Source of the DNA: JAEMQF01 sp963850525
GTDB taxonomy: Bacteria > Pseudomonadota > Gammaproteobacteria > Burkholderiales > Burkholderiaceae_C
DNA length: 64,000 nucleotides
Assembly: GCA_963850525.1 (NCBI GenBank)
Contig: CAWKLQ010000008.1
Span: 1,116,001 to 1,180,000, forward strand
Reading direction: 5' to 3'
Part shown: piece after piece, positions 1 to 7,913 of the stretch
Numbering within the stretch: the first letter of the stretch is position 1
Layout: each line of letters starts with the position of its first letter
The notes under the pieces: model-generated
The model's database searches: none
What the model saw: the letters and a program-made list of their open reading frames with translations, nothing else
What the model was told of the DNA's origin: nothing
Position numbers and translations under genes: made by a program

Positions 1-1
1 G

Positions 2-232
2 CCAGGCGAGGCCACCGGCGCCATCATGGCCCGCGAAGGCGTGAATCCCGGCGCCGCCGGAACGACGATCTATCTGAAAGCCGGCAACGACTTGGCGGTC
101 GCGCTTGCGCGCGTTCCAACGGCCGGGGGCAAAGTGGTGTTCCCGAAGACGTTCATCAAAGAGGGATTCGGCTATTTCGCGATCATGATCGACAGCGAAG
201 GCAATTCCGTCGGTCTGCATTCGCTGAACTGA
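2..232 (+). CDS. VOC family protein (glyoxalase/bleomycin-resistance fold), 5' end cut by the window
   Basis: The reading frame is open from the window edge to the stop at 232, so this is the C-terminal part (about 76 residues) of a longer gene. The end reads as the last beta-alpha module of a VOC protein: a segment giving a per-site variable, a VVFPKT strand, then IDSEGNSVGLHS, the usual closing motif in which a glutamate-containing strand contributes to the metal or substrate site. The next VOC gene follows 17 nt downstream on the same strand, so the two are probably one transcript. The substrate cannot be told. VOC membership is fairly sure; the function is open. Confidence 0.8.
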   Translation, partial: PGEATGAIMAREGVNPGAAGTTIYLKAGNDLAVALARVPTAGGKVVFPKTFIKEGFGYFAIMIDSEGNSVGLHSLN

Positions 233-249
233 GCCCCGAGGAACACGCC

Positions 250-696
250 ATGAATCGTATTGTTCTCCAGGCCGCCACCGCAGCCGCAGTGCTCGCCGTG
301 GGGTTTGCAGCGCCGGTGTGGGCGCAAGCGCCCCCGACCCAGGCCAACCCCGTCGTGCACGTCGAGATCCTCGGGGCTGACGCGCCCAGGCTGCAGAGTT
401 TCTACCGCGACTTGTTCGGTTGGCAGGCGAAGATCAATCCCATCGGCTACGGCTATGTTGCCGTGGCCCCGCCGACCGGAACGCCACTCACGGGCGGCGC
501 GGGCCCGAGCCCGCAGCGCCAGCCGCTTGTGATCTTCTACGTCAAGGTGGACGATCCCGCAGCAACCCTGAAGCGTGCCGAAGCACTGGGCGGCAAGACC
601 GTGGTTCCAGCCACCGATGCGCCGGGCGGCGTGACATTCGCGCGGCTCGCCGACCCGGAAGGAAACGTCGTTGGCGTGGTGCGTCGGCCGAATTGA
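250..696 (+). CDS. Secreted VOC family protein
   Basis: This encodes 148 residues with a clear Sec-type signal peptide: a basic start, a hydrophobic AAVLAVGFAAP core, and a likely cut after VWAQA near residue 26. The mature part is a single VOC domain with an N-terminal HVEI strand, LQSFYRDLFGW (the standard first helix) and a C-terminal DPEGNVVGVV strand carrying the usual glutamate. An exported VOC domain is less common than a cytosolic one. The start ATG lies 17 nt after the previous VOC gene, so the pair look like a tandem duplication in one operon. The substrate is unknown; metal-dependent isomerase, dioxygenase and ligand-binding roles are all possible for this fold. Confidence 0.85.
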   Translation: MNRIVLQAATAAAVLAVGFAAPVWAQAPPTQANPVVHVEILGADAPRLQSFYRDLFGWQAKINPIGYGYVAVAPPTGTPLTGGAGPSPQRQPLVIFYVKVDDPAATLKRAEALGGKTVVPATDAPGGVTFARLADPEGNVVGVVRRPN

Positions 697-743
697 GTCC
701 CACCTTGGCTGTCGCGACGCGTGCGTTTGCGTCGTGGCGCTCC

Positions 744-2108
744 TCAGTTGGCCTTGCGCACGAGCCGAAACACCTTGCCCGTCGTGCCGTACGGCCCGAA
801 CGTCTCGTTGGTGAGCACCAAGAGCTCACCCGTCGCGCTCTCGGCCAGGCCGATGATGCGGCTGTCGATCTGCAGCACGCGCCGGTAGGGCCATAGCGCC
901 GGGGCAGAGGCAACGCCGGCGTCGCTCGGCTGGGCGACGAAAATTTGGCCCGAGGGTACCTTGAAGTCTGCACTCCAGTCGGCAACGATCAACTGGCCCG
1001 CGAGTTCGGGGATCTCCCGCCCGCGGTAGCGCACCGCGCCGGTGATTGCCGTGCCCACACCGGCAATTCCCAGACGCGTCTGCGGGTGCGACGCCTGCAT
1101 GTTCGGGTACTCGACGACGGGCAATTCGATGCGCTTGCCGGCCGAGTCAAGCGTCGCGCACTGGGCCGGCGGCTGGCGCGGTTTCAAGCGGTCCACGCAA
1201 TGCGTTCCTTCGAGCAACGGCCAACCGAAGTTGCCTGGCCCGCGCACACGGTACGCGGCTTCCCAGAGCGTCTCGGCCACGGCAGTGACGTAGAAGCTGG
1301 CGTCAGCGCGATCGAAGGCGATGCGAAACGGATTGCGAAAACCCCACGCCCAGACGTCCCTGCGCCCCGCTGCGCCGCTGGCAAACGGGTTGTCGCGCGG
1401 AATCGCATAACCGGGGAAGCCGCGGTCGACGTCGATGCGCAGAATCTTGCCGTAAGGCGACTCGGTGTCCTGCGCGACGCCGTCCCAGACGAGCGCTTCG
1501 GCGGGCACGTTGAACGCCTCCCAGAGCACCGTCTTGCCGACGCCGTGCGACGCACCGCCATCGCCGAGACCAATGTAGAGGTGGCCGTCCGGACCGAACG
1601 CCAACGCGCCGCCGTTGTGCTTGCGGCTCGGCCAATCGACCTCCATGAGCACGCGTTCTGTCTGCGCGTCGATGCGCGACAGATCCCCTGGCTTGGCGCT
1701 GAATTCCGACACGCGGCGCGTATGGTTCCAGTGCTGCGGCGCTCCCGGGCGCAGCGGCGCGGAGTAGCTGGCGAACACGCGGCCGTTGCGTGCGAAGCCG
1801 GGGTGCAGGGCAAAGCCGAGCAGGCCGCGCTCCTCGAAGTTTTGCTCGAGCGGCAGCAGGCGCGGCCGCAGGTCCAGGAAGGGCTCGGGCGCGAGCGTGT
1901 TGTCGGGCCTCAGCACGCGCACCACGCCGTCTTGCTGGACGATGAACTTGCGCCCGCTTGAATCGGCGGGCTCTTCGATGTGGATCGGCGCAGTCAGGCC
2001 CTCGGCGATCAGTTGCAGCGCGAGAGATTGCGCGGCCGTCTGCAAGGCGAGGATCAGCAGCGCGAAGCCAACGAGACACACGGGCAGTCGGGGAAATCTC
2101 TGGGGCAT
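744..2108 (-). CDS. PQQ-dependent sugar dehydrogenase family protein (soluble glucose/sorbosone dehydrogenase type)
   Basis: The protein of about 454 residues begins at ATG 2108, just before a hydrophobic signal peptide ending in ALQTAAQS, so it is probably periplasmic. The frame stays open upstream, but that part has no secretory character. Beta-propeller motifs of the YliI/soluble aldose sugar dehydrogenase family are visible: GLLGFALHPGF, KHNGGALAFGPDG, LYIGLGDGG, and DVWAWGFRNPFRIAFD. Family members oxidise sugars with PQQ and calcium, but this broad group also has members of unknown substrate. It follows the DUF3500 gene by 46 nt on the same strand and may be cotranscribed with it. No PQQ biosynthesis genes lie in the window. 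Confidence 0.87.
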   Translation of the reverse strand: MPQRFPRLPVCLVGFALLILALQTAAQSLALQLIAEGLTAPIHIEEPADSSGRKFIVQQDGVVRVLRPDNTLAPEPFLDLRPRLLPLEQNFEERGLLGFALHPGFARNGRVFASYSAPLRPGAPQHWNHTRRVSEFSAKPGDLSRIDAQTERVLMEVDWPSRKHNGGALAFGPDGHLYIGLGDGGASHGVGKTVLWEAFNVPAEALVWDGVAQDTESPYGKILRIDVDRGFPGYAIPRDNPFASGAAGRRDVWAWGFRNPFRIAFDRADASFYVTAVAETLWEAAYRVRGPGNFGWPLLEGTHCVDRLKPRQPPAQCATLDSAGKRIELPVVEYPNMQASHPQTRLGIAGVGTAITGAVRYRGREIPELAGQLIVADWSADFKVPSGQIFVAQPSDAGVASAPALWPYRRVLQIDSRIIGLAESATGELLVLTNETFGPYGTTGKVFRLVRKAN

Positions 2109-2154
2109 GGGTGAACTCGTGTCGGTGACGGGTGGTTGACGGGGCTGCTCATTC

Positions 2155-3261
2155 TCAGGGCCTGCGATGCGGCACGCCCTGCGCGCCGGCACCCCGGTAG
2201 TGTTCGGCGAGCACATCGCGCCCCCAGTCGCCTTCGAAGTCGCGCCACACGGTGTGGATGTGGTTGCCGCCCGAGTTGTCGAACTCGATCAGGAAGGTCG
2301 CGCCCTGGATGCGCAGGTAATGCGGCTCGCCGCGGGTCACGCTGCCGGCCCAGCCGACGCGAATCGACTCGAGCGATCCGGCGCGAACTCGCGCCAGTCG
2401 CGCCTCAGCGAGTTCGGGCTGCAGGTGCTCGGCAAATCCGCCGATCAGCTTCAGCACGAGCGCCTGTTGCGCCGCGGTCATCGCCGCAAACTCCAGGCCC
2501 ACCGGCGCAAGTGGACTGACTCGCGCCGCGTTGCGCGTGACGATGTCGCCGACCGGCCGCGCCTCGAACACCGCGCTGCGGCCCTGCGCAGCGCTCAAGC
2601 CCTCCACCCATTGGCGCGCCAGGTCCTCCTCGGTCCTCAGCAGCCGATACCCTTTACGCGGCCCGGGCGCACCCACGTCGCGCGAAACGATAGCCGGATT
2701 CGCGCCGAAGAACTGCGGCAGCGTCGCGACATAGCGCTCGGCCCTCAGCGTGAAGTGCAGCGACAGGTGATGACCCTCGATGCGCCAGCCCCACGCCGCC
2801 GCGCCCGGCTCGCCATAAATTGCGAACGCGTAGTTCTCGGGGTCGCGCGTGGGGCCGAAGGTCTCGAGTTCGCGCAGTGCGATTTCCAGCGACATCACGG
2901 CGCGCACCTTGGCCAGTCCGGAGTCGCTGAGCGCCGAGCGCAGCAGCGCCGTGCTCGCCTCGCGCTGCGCCGTGGACATCGATTTCCACGCCAACCCGTC
3001 GCGGCTGCGCGGCGTGTAATGCCAGTCGCTGCGGGCTGCGTCGGTAAAGGGCAGGCGCAGTGCGGTGCGGTCGGCTGCAGGCGTCGCGTCGATGAGGCGA
3101 AGCGCTGCGGTGCTCGGGGTAGGGGTCTGCGCGAGCGCTGAATCGCTGGCCAGCAAGACGAGGGAAAGCAGCGCCGCCGCGAGCTTTGCGAAAGCGCTGG
3201 AGCCGGCACGGCCCGGGCGGCCAATGCGGCCAGCGCGCCCGGCCCGGCCAGCGCCCGCCAT
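2155..3261 (-). CDS. DUF3500 domain protein, secreted
   Basis: This is a 368-residue protein starting at ATG 3261. The frame runs further upstream, but that stretch is an arginine-rich shadow of the phosphatase gene. The chosen start makes a TGATG overlap with the phosphatase stop, which suggests translational coupling. A long signal peptide (FAKLAAALLSLVLLASDSALAQ) points to export. The mature part shows DUF3500 traits: a predicted region beginning RSDWHYTPR, the segment AFAIYGEPGAAAWGWRIEGHHLSLHF, and a histidine-rich end with EFDNSGGNHIHTVWRDF. The family has no assigned activity that I know of. Its conserved histidines near the C-terminus suggest a metal or heme site, but that is inference. 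Confidence 0.82.
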   Translation of the reverse strand: MAGAGRAGRAGRIGRPGRAGSSAFAKLAAALLSLVLLASDSALAQTPTPSTAALRLIDATPAADRTALRLPFTDAARSDWHYTPRSRDGLAWKSMSTAQREASTALLRSALSDSGLAKVRAVMSLEIALRELETFGPTRDPENYAFAIYGEPGAAAWGWRIEGHHLSLHFTLRAERYVATLPQFFGANPAIVSRDVGAPGPRKGYRLLRTEEDLARQWVEGLSAAQGRSAVFEARPVGDIVTRNAARVSPLAPVGLEFAAMTAAQQALVLKLIGGFAEHLQPELAEARLARVRAGSLESIRVGWAGSVTRGEPHYLRIQGATFLIEFDNSGGNHIHTVWRDFEGDWGRDVLAEHYRGAGAQGVPHRRP

Positions 3262-3863
3262 CACTTCACCTCGAGCCTGCGGAGCACCGTCAGCGGCGCG
3301 ACCGCGCCCGCCGGGCGCGACGCGTCGCCGCGCACGACGACGCCTTCGCCCGGCGCGAGCGACACGTCGACGATGTGGCGGATCGTCGACCCGTGCGACA
3401 CGAGCACGACAAGCTCGCCGCGCCGCAGCGTCGCGACGTAGCGGCGCACTTCGGCGGCCTGCGCGTCGGCGCCGCTGCGGTCTTCGAAGACGTTCGCGAG
3501 CGCCTGCCAATCGCTGCTCCGGCCAAACGCGAGCTGCGCCGTGTCGCGCGTGCGGCACCAGGGCGAATGGCGCACTCTGGTCGGGCGCAGGTTCTTCTCA
3601 GCAAACCACTCGCCGATGCGCTTCGCATGCGCGATTCCGGTTTCATCCAGATTGCGCTGGCTTGCGCAATCGGCGAGGCGCCAGCCGGGCGGGTCGCCCA
3701 CACCCGGCGTCGTCTGCGCATGGCGCATCAGGATCGCGACGCCGCCCTGGCGCAGCTCGCCCAGCAGCGCTGCGTCGTCGGCGTGGGCCAAGCCGACGCA
3801 GGCCAGCCAAGCACACGCGGCGAGCCCGGCGCATCGAGCCAGTGCAGAGGCAGATCGCTTCAC
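3261..3863 (-). CDS. Histidine phosphatase family protein, secreted
   Basis: A phosphoglycerate-mutase-like histidine phosphatase of about 200 residues. The catalytic RHA motif (LMRHAQT, with R47 and H48 counted from the chosen start) and the second histidine in VSHGS are present. I placed the start at GTG 3863, directly before KRSASALARCAGLAACAWL, a Sec signal peptide ending in LAHA. Another GTG lies two codons upstream, and the open frame extends to 3995 without signal-peptide character. Export suggests a periplasmic phosphatase, similar in length to the short SixA-type or Ais-like groups. It is translationally coupled to the DUF3500 gene downstream. Confidence 0.83.
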   Translation of the reverse strand: MKRSASALARCAGLAACAWLACVGLAHADDAALLGELRQGGVAILMRHAQTTPGVGDPPGWRLADCASQRNLDETGIAHAKRIGEWFAEKNLRPTRVRHSPWCRTRDTAQLAFGRSSDWQALANVFEDRSGADAQAAEVRRYVATLRRGELVVLVSHGSTIRHIVDVSLAPGEGVVVRGDASRPAGAVAPLTVLRRLEVK

Positions 3864-3978
3864 GGCCACAGTGTAGATTTCTCGGGAAACGCCGTACAGG
3901 CCTTCGAGCCTGCGGGATTTCCGAGTGCTCGCGCCGGCGGCCCTTGCGCCGAACGCAGACCGCGCGATGGCGCCGCGC

Positions 3979-5268
3979 CTACCCCGCCTTGCCAAAAAAC
4001 CGCGGCACGGCGAGCACGAAGTCGGCCCAGTAGGTGATCACGATCAGCGTGAAGAACAGGGGGATGTAGAACGGCAGCACGGCGCGCGAGATTTGCGCCA
4101 GGCTGATCTTCGCGATGTCCATCATGATGAACAGGATCACGCCGAACGGCGGCGTCAGCGTGCCGATCAGCAGGTTGACGACGATGATGATGCCGAAGTG
4201 CACCGGGTCCACGCCGAGCGCGACGATCGTCGGGAACAGCGTCGGCGTAGCGATCAGCAGGATCGCCGTCGTCTCCATGAAGCAGCCGATGATCAGCAGC
4301 GCGACGTTTATGATCGCCAGGATCACGAACTTGTTGTCGGAGATCGACATCATCAGCGCGGCGAGCTTCATCGGCGCCTGCGAGGTCGCGACGATCCAGC
4401 CGAACGGCACGGCGCAGGCGATGATGTAGATCAGCACGCCGCACGTGACGAAGGTGTCGCGGCAGGCCTCGAGCAAGTCGTGCACTTTCAGTTCGCGCTG
4501 CGCGAAGCCAAGCGCCGCCGCGTACACCACCGTCAACGCGCCCAGTTCGGTGGGCGTGGCCACGCCGGCGAGCAGGCCCACCGTCAGCAGAATCGGTGCC
4601 GCAAGCGCCGGGAGCGCGCGGACAAAGGTGCGCCCCAGGCGCGGCAACGACATCGGCACGGTGGGCGGCGAGACCACGCGGCCGGTGCGCACCAGCCAGT
4701 AAATCATCACCATCAGCGCGCCGCCCATCAGGATTCCCGGCAGGAAGCCTGCGAGAAACAGATCCGCGACGGACACCTGCACCATCACCGCGTACACGAC
4801 CATGATGACGGAGGGCGGGATGATCGGGCCGATGATTGCCGAGGCGGCGCTCACCGCCGCGGCGAACGCCGGGTCGAACCCTTCCTTGCGCATCGCGTTC
4901 ACTTCGACGACGCCCAAGCCCGCAGCGTCGGCCTGCGCGACGCCGCTCATGCCGGCGAAAATCATGCTCGCGACGACATTCACGTGCGCCAGGCCGCCGC
5001 GGATGTGGCCCACGAGCGCGCCGGCGAAGTCGAAGATGCGGTTCGCGATTCCGGCGCGGTTCAGCAGGTGGCCGGCAAGAACGAACAGCGGAATCGCGAT
5101 GAGGACGAAGCTGTCCAGCCCCGTGCCCATGCGCTGCACGACGATCGACAGCGGAATCGGTTGCGTGAACGCGATCGTCGCGATCGACGCCAACCCCATC
5201 GCAAAGGCGACCGGGACTTCGATCACGACGAGCAGTGCGAACAGGCCGAACAACACCCAGAGCGTCAT
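3979..5268 (-). CDS. dctM: TRAP transporter large permease (DctM family)
   Basis: A 429-residue very hydrophobic protein with the DctM domain over its full length, ending in a C-terminal helix before VPRFFGKAG. Family motifs include SGVAQADAAGLG, IIGPIIPPSVIMVVY and the second-half repeat TPTELGALTVVYA, with NLLIGTLTPPFGVILF near the end. It is the ion-coupled permease of a TRAP system, which imports organic acids using a periplasmic binding protein. The start ATG 5268 overlaps the stop of the small permease gene by four bases (ATGA), so translation is coupled. The predicted length matches the usual 425-430 residues of unfused DctM. Confidence 0.95.
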   Translation of the reverse strand: MTLWVLFGLFALLVVIEVPVAFAMGLASIATIAFTQPIPLSIVVQRMGTGLDSFVLIAIPLFVLAGHLLNRAGIANRIFDFAGALVGHIRGGLAHVNVVASMIFAGMSGVAQADAAGLGVVEVNAMRKEGFDPAFAAAVSAASAIIGPIIPPSVIMVVYAVMVQVSVADLFLAGFLPGILMGGALMVMIYWLVRTGRVVSPPTVPMSLPRLGRTFVRALPALAAPILLTVGLLAGVATPTELGALTVVYAAALGFAQRELKVHDLLEACRDTFVTCGVLIYIIACAVPFGWIVATSQAPMKLAALMMSISDNKFVILAIINVALLIIGCFMETTAILLIATPTLFPTIVALGVDPVHFGIIIVVNLLIGTLTPPFGVILFIMMDIAKISLAQISRAVLPFYIPLFFTLIVITYWADFVLAVPRFFGKAG

Positions 5269-5873
5269 GGCGCCGCCAAGACGCGATCCGGCGGCGTGCT
5301 GCGCCGCCCTGTCAACACGGAAAATTCGAGCAGCAGCAGGTACAGCGCGGTGAGGGCCATCGAAGCCGCCGAGAACGTCAACGGCAGCGAATAGAACCAG
5401 CTGCGCGGCAGTTCGATGGGCAGCGAAATCGTCGTCGAGCGCCCTTCGACGCCCATCACTTTCACGCCCTGCACGACGAGCACGATCAGCGTGCCGAGCA
5501 CAAGCGCCCAAACGAGCATGCGCATCCCGGCGGCAGCGCGCAGCGACAAGCGGCTGAAGAAGGTCGCGATCAGGATGTGCCGGCCTTGTTTCAGGCCCAG
5601 ACTCGCGCCGACAAACGCCATCCAGATGAAGGCGTAGGTGGCAGACTCTTCGACCCAGGCGAGCGGCCGGCCGAGCACGTAGCGCGTGAACACCTGGACC
5701 GTGATCGCGACGACGATGAGCGCGATCAGCGCCACGCCCAGGACTTGCTCGAGCGCGCCGAGGCGGTCGAGCAGTCGCTTGTAGAGCGGCAGCGTCACGT
5801 CGGCCCAGCCGCGCGCAGGGCTGCCGCGCTGCGGCACGGCGTCAGGCGGCGCCTCGCGGCGCTTGGTCGGCAC
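5265..5873 (-). CDS. dctQ: TRAP transporter small permease (DctQ family)
   Basis: This is the membrane subunit that partners DctM. Four hydrophobic segments fit the DctQ topology, and the signature region FTRYVLGRPLAWVEESATYAF is present in the first half, followed by GASLGLKQGRHI. I chose GTG 5873, two bases after the DctP stop, giving about 202 residues. An earlier GTG at 5900 would overlap DctP by 25 nt and add a short charged extension; neither has a strong ribosome-binding site. The gene lies between dctP and dctM in the usual order. Confidence 0.9.
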   Translation of the reverse strand: MPTKRREAPPDAVPQRGSPARGWADVTLPLYKRLLDRLGALEQVLGVALIALIVVAITVQVFTRYVLGRPLAWVEESATYAFIWMAFVGASLGLKQGRHILIATFFSRLSLRAAAGMRMLVWALVLGTLIVLVVQGVKVMGVEGRSTTISLPIELPRSWFYSLPLTFSAASMALTALYLLLLEFSVLTGRRSTPPDRVLAAP

Positions 5874-5875
5874 GT

Positions 5876-6850
5876 TCAGAGCTTCTGGATCTGATCCCAC
5901 AGGCCCGTCGCCCAGGCGCCGTCTTTCTCCATCTTCGCCACGCCGTCCTTGGCGCGCTGCTGAATCGGCGCCTTGTCGATGTTCGTGACTTTCGCGCCCT
6001 CGGCCGCCATCTTGCGCACCACGTCTTCGGTCTCCATCTGCGCCGACTTGCGCGTGTTCTGCACCGCGTCTTGCGCGCAGTCGCCGAGCAGCTTTTGCAT
6101 GTCGGCGGGCAACGCCGAGTACGCCTTGTCATTGACGGTGATGTGCGCCGACGACATGAGGTGGTCGGTGCGGATCACGTTCGTCGCTGCTTCGTGGAAC
6201 TTGGCGGCGTAGGCCGACGAGATCGGCCCTTCGGCGGCCTCGACGACACCCGTCTTCAAGCCCAGATAGATCTCACCCCAGGCCAGGCGCGACGGGCGCG
6301 TGCCGAGCGTTTCCCAGAGGGTGAGGTAGGTCTTGATCTCGGGGACGCGCATCTTCACGCCGTTCATGTCGGCCAGGCTGCCGATCGGCTTTTTCGAAAA
6401 CAGGATGCGCGGCTGCGTGGGCGCAGCGGCGAGGATGCGCAGGCCCTGTTCCTTGCGCAGCTTCTCGGCCATCGCGGCGTAGGTGGGGCTGTCGAGGAAC
6501 TTCTGCATGTGGTCGGCGTCGCGGAACGTGAAGCCCCAGGCGAGGATCGCGTAGTCCTTGACCCAGTTCGCGTACCAGTCGAGCACGTCGCCGTAGATGT
6601 GCACCGAGCCTTGCATCATCTGCTCGATCACCTGGACGTCGCTGCCGAGCTGCTCGCCCTGGATGAAATTGACCTTCAGCTTGTTCGCGCCCTTGTCGTT
6701 GACGCAGGCCGTGAAGCGCAGGTTCTGCCGGTCCAGGATCGAGCCGAGCGCGTCGGACCCGCCGAGTGTCAACGTGGTTTGCGCGTGCAGCGGCGCTGCG
6801 AGCAGCAGCATGCACGTGCCGAACAGGGTAGCAAGTCGAGTGGTTTTCAT
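5876..6850 (-). CDS. dctP: TRAP transporter substrate-binding protein (DctP family)
   Basis: A 324-residue periplasmic solute-binding protein. It has a signal peptide (LFGTCMLLLAAPLHAQ) and the DctP fold: an N-terminal region ending in KVNFIQGEQLGSD, the linker segment SLADMNGVKMRVPE with the arginine that normally binds a substrate carboxylate, and EGPISSAYAAKFHE in the second lobe. The genes for both permeases follow directly, so this is a complete TRAP system. The upstream neighbour is a phytanoyl-CoA-dioxygenase-like gene 21 nt away, which hints that the imported compound is its substrate or product. The identity of the organic acid cannot be read from the sequence. Confidence 0.93.
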   Translation of the reverse strand: MKTTRLATLFGTCMLLLAAPLHAQTTLTLGGSDALGSILDRQNLRFTACVNDKGANKLKVNFIQGEQLGSDVQVIEQMMQGSVHIYGDVLDWYANWVKDYAILAWGFTFRDADHMQKFLDSPTYAAMAEKLRKEQGLRILAAAPTQPRILFSKKPIGSLADMNGVKMRVPEIKTYLTLWETLGTRPSRLAWGEIYLGLKTGVVEAAEGPISSAYAAKFHEAATNVIRTDHLMSSAHITVNDKAYSALPADMQKLLGDCAQDAVQNTRKSAQMETEDVVRKMAAEGAKVTNIDKAPIQQRAKDGVAKMEKDGAWATGLWDQIQKL

Positions 6851-6871
6851 CGGGTTGTCTCCGTTGTGTTG

Positions 6872-7786
6872 TCAGGGGGTCCGCGCAGGCGATGCCAGCG
6901 CCTGCTGATCGAAGTAACGCCGCTGCAACGCGGTCTGGTTTTCGTAAATCGAGCCTTGGTTTTTTGCCGGAGGGTAGGGCATGCGGATCGGGCACTCGAC
7001 GGTGCGCGGCACGACGCCTGGCGTGCCCACGAGCAGGCGGCTGTTGAACTCGTTCCAGTCGCCAACGCCCAGCAGCGGGAAAGCGTCGGCCGCGGAAAAC
7101 TCGTAGAGCAGCAGGTTGCGCGAATGCGCGGAGCAGTTTTGCGCCGAGCCGTGCACCGCGCGAACGTGGTGAAACGAGCACGACCCGGCCGGCGCGATGA
7201 GCGGCACCGCGGCGGTGAAATCCAGCCCGTCGCGCGCGGGCTCCATCGCCCCGCAGAAATAGCCGTCGGCCCCGTGGTGGTCGAAAGTCGGCCCGCGGTG
7301 GCTTCCCGGCAGCACCATCATCGGGCCGTTCTGCGGCGTTGCGTCGTCGAGCAGCACGCCCACGGCGAGCAAGTCGTCGTTCGTGTGCGGGTAAAACGCC
7401 CAGTCCTGATGCCACTCGACCGGCGAGCCGTATTCGGGCGCCTTCAGATTGAGCTTGGAGCCGTGCAGGCGCACGCCGCTTCGCCCCAGCAAGGCCGACA
7501 ACACCGCGAGCAACTTGGGCGAGCGCATGAACTCGGCGAACACCGGGTGCACGAGGTGCGGCTTCTTGATGCGCCGCACGCGCGGCTGCGCCGGAGAATG
7601 CGTCGGCTCGAGGTCGTAGACGTCGTCGTGCGTCGTCACACCGCGCGCCTGCTGGATCAGATCGGCGAGCACCTGTTTCATGCGCTGCCGCGTCACGTCG
7701 TCAAGCAGCCCTTCGACGACGATGTAGCCGTCGCGCCAATATCGTTCAACGGTTTCGCGGTTCAGGCTCACGGCGGCGGACCTCAA
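6872..7786 (-). CDS. Phytanoyl-CoA dioxygenase (PhyH) family Fe(II)/2-oxoglutarate oxygenase
   Basis: A 304-residue protein with the PhyH double-stranded beta-helix. The iron ligands are visible as WHQD (H126, D128) and the distal histidine in RAVHGS (H212). The arginine in SRNLLLYEF (R223) is placed to bind 2-oxoglutarate. It is the first gene of the TRAP operon and is divergent from pstS. Its start lies only about 65-93 bp from the three PhoB-type repeats. Family members hydroxylate fatty acyl groups, ectoine, natural products or 2-aminoethylphosphonate (PhnY). The TRAP neighbours favour a small carboxylic or zwitterionic substrate. Catalytic competence is well supported; the substrate is not. 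Confidence 0.88.
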   Translation of the reverse strand: MRSAAVSLNRETVERYWRDGYIVVEGLLDDVTRQRMKQVLADLIQQARGVTTHDDVYDLEPTHSPAQPRVRRIKKPHLVHPVFAEFMRSPKLLAVLSALLGRSGVRLHGSKLNLKAPEYGSPVEWHQDWAFYPHTNDDLLAVGVLLDDATPQNGPMMVLPGSHRGPTFDHHGADGYFCGAMEPARDGLDFTAAVPLIAPAGSCSFHHVRAVHGSAQNCSAHSRNLLLYEFSAADAFPLLGVGDWNEFNSRLLVGTPGVVPRTVECPIRMPYPPAKNQGSIYENQTALQRRYFDQQALASPARTP

Positions 7787-7850
7787 GGCAGTTGCGGGCA
7801 GTTGCGCACTGGGGGTCGATGGTAGCGGTTTCGGACACGGCCTCGAATCG

Positions 7851-7879
7851 CTGTCACGAACTTGTCATGAGACTGCCAT
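7851..7879 (+). promoter_or_regulatory. Triple PhoB-type box in front of pstS
   Basis: Three heptamers repeat with an 11-nt period: CTGTCAC (7851), TTGTCAT (7862) and CTGCCAT (7873), each separated by a 4-nt AT-containing spacer. This is the arrangement of Pho-box half sites bound by phosphorylated PhoB. The third repeat sits where a -35 element would be, with GCTAAC about 16 nt further on as a weak -10 candidate. A good ribosome-binding site (AGAGGTGA) precedes the pstS ATG at 7914. The PhoB and PhoR genes are at the end of the operon, so positive autoregulation is expected. The divergent PhyH gene could share the control. Confidence 0.85.
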
Positions 7880-7913
7880 ACATTGGCCGGCGAACGCTAA
7901 CCAGAGGTGAATC

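Noticed and set aside
3925..5394. 489-codon plus-strand frame opposite the TRAP permease
   Set aside because: The composition is dominated by Asp, His, Arg and Gln and it mirrors the hydrophobic DctM gene; no family motif.
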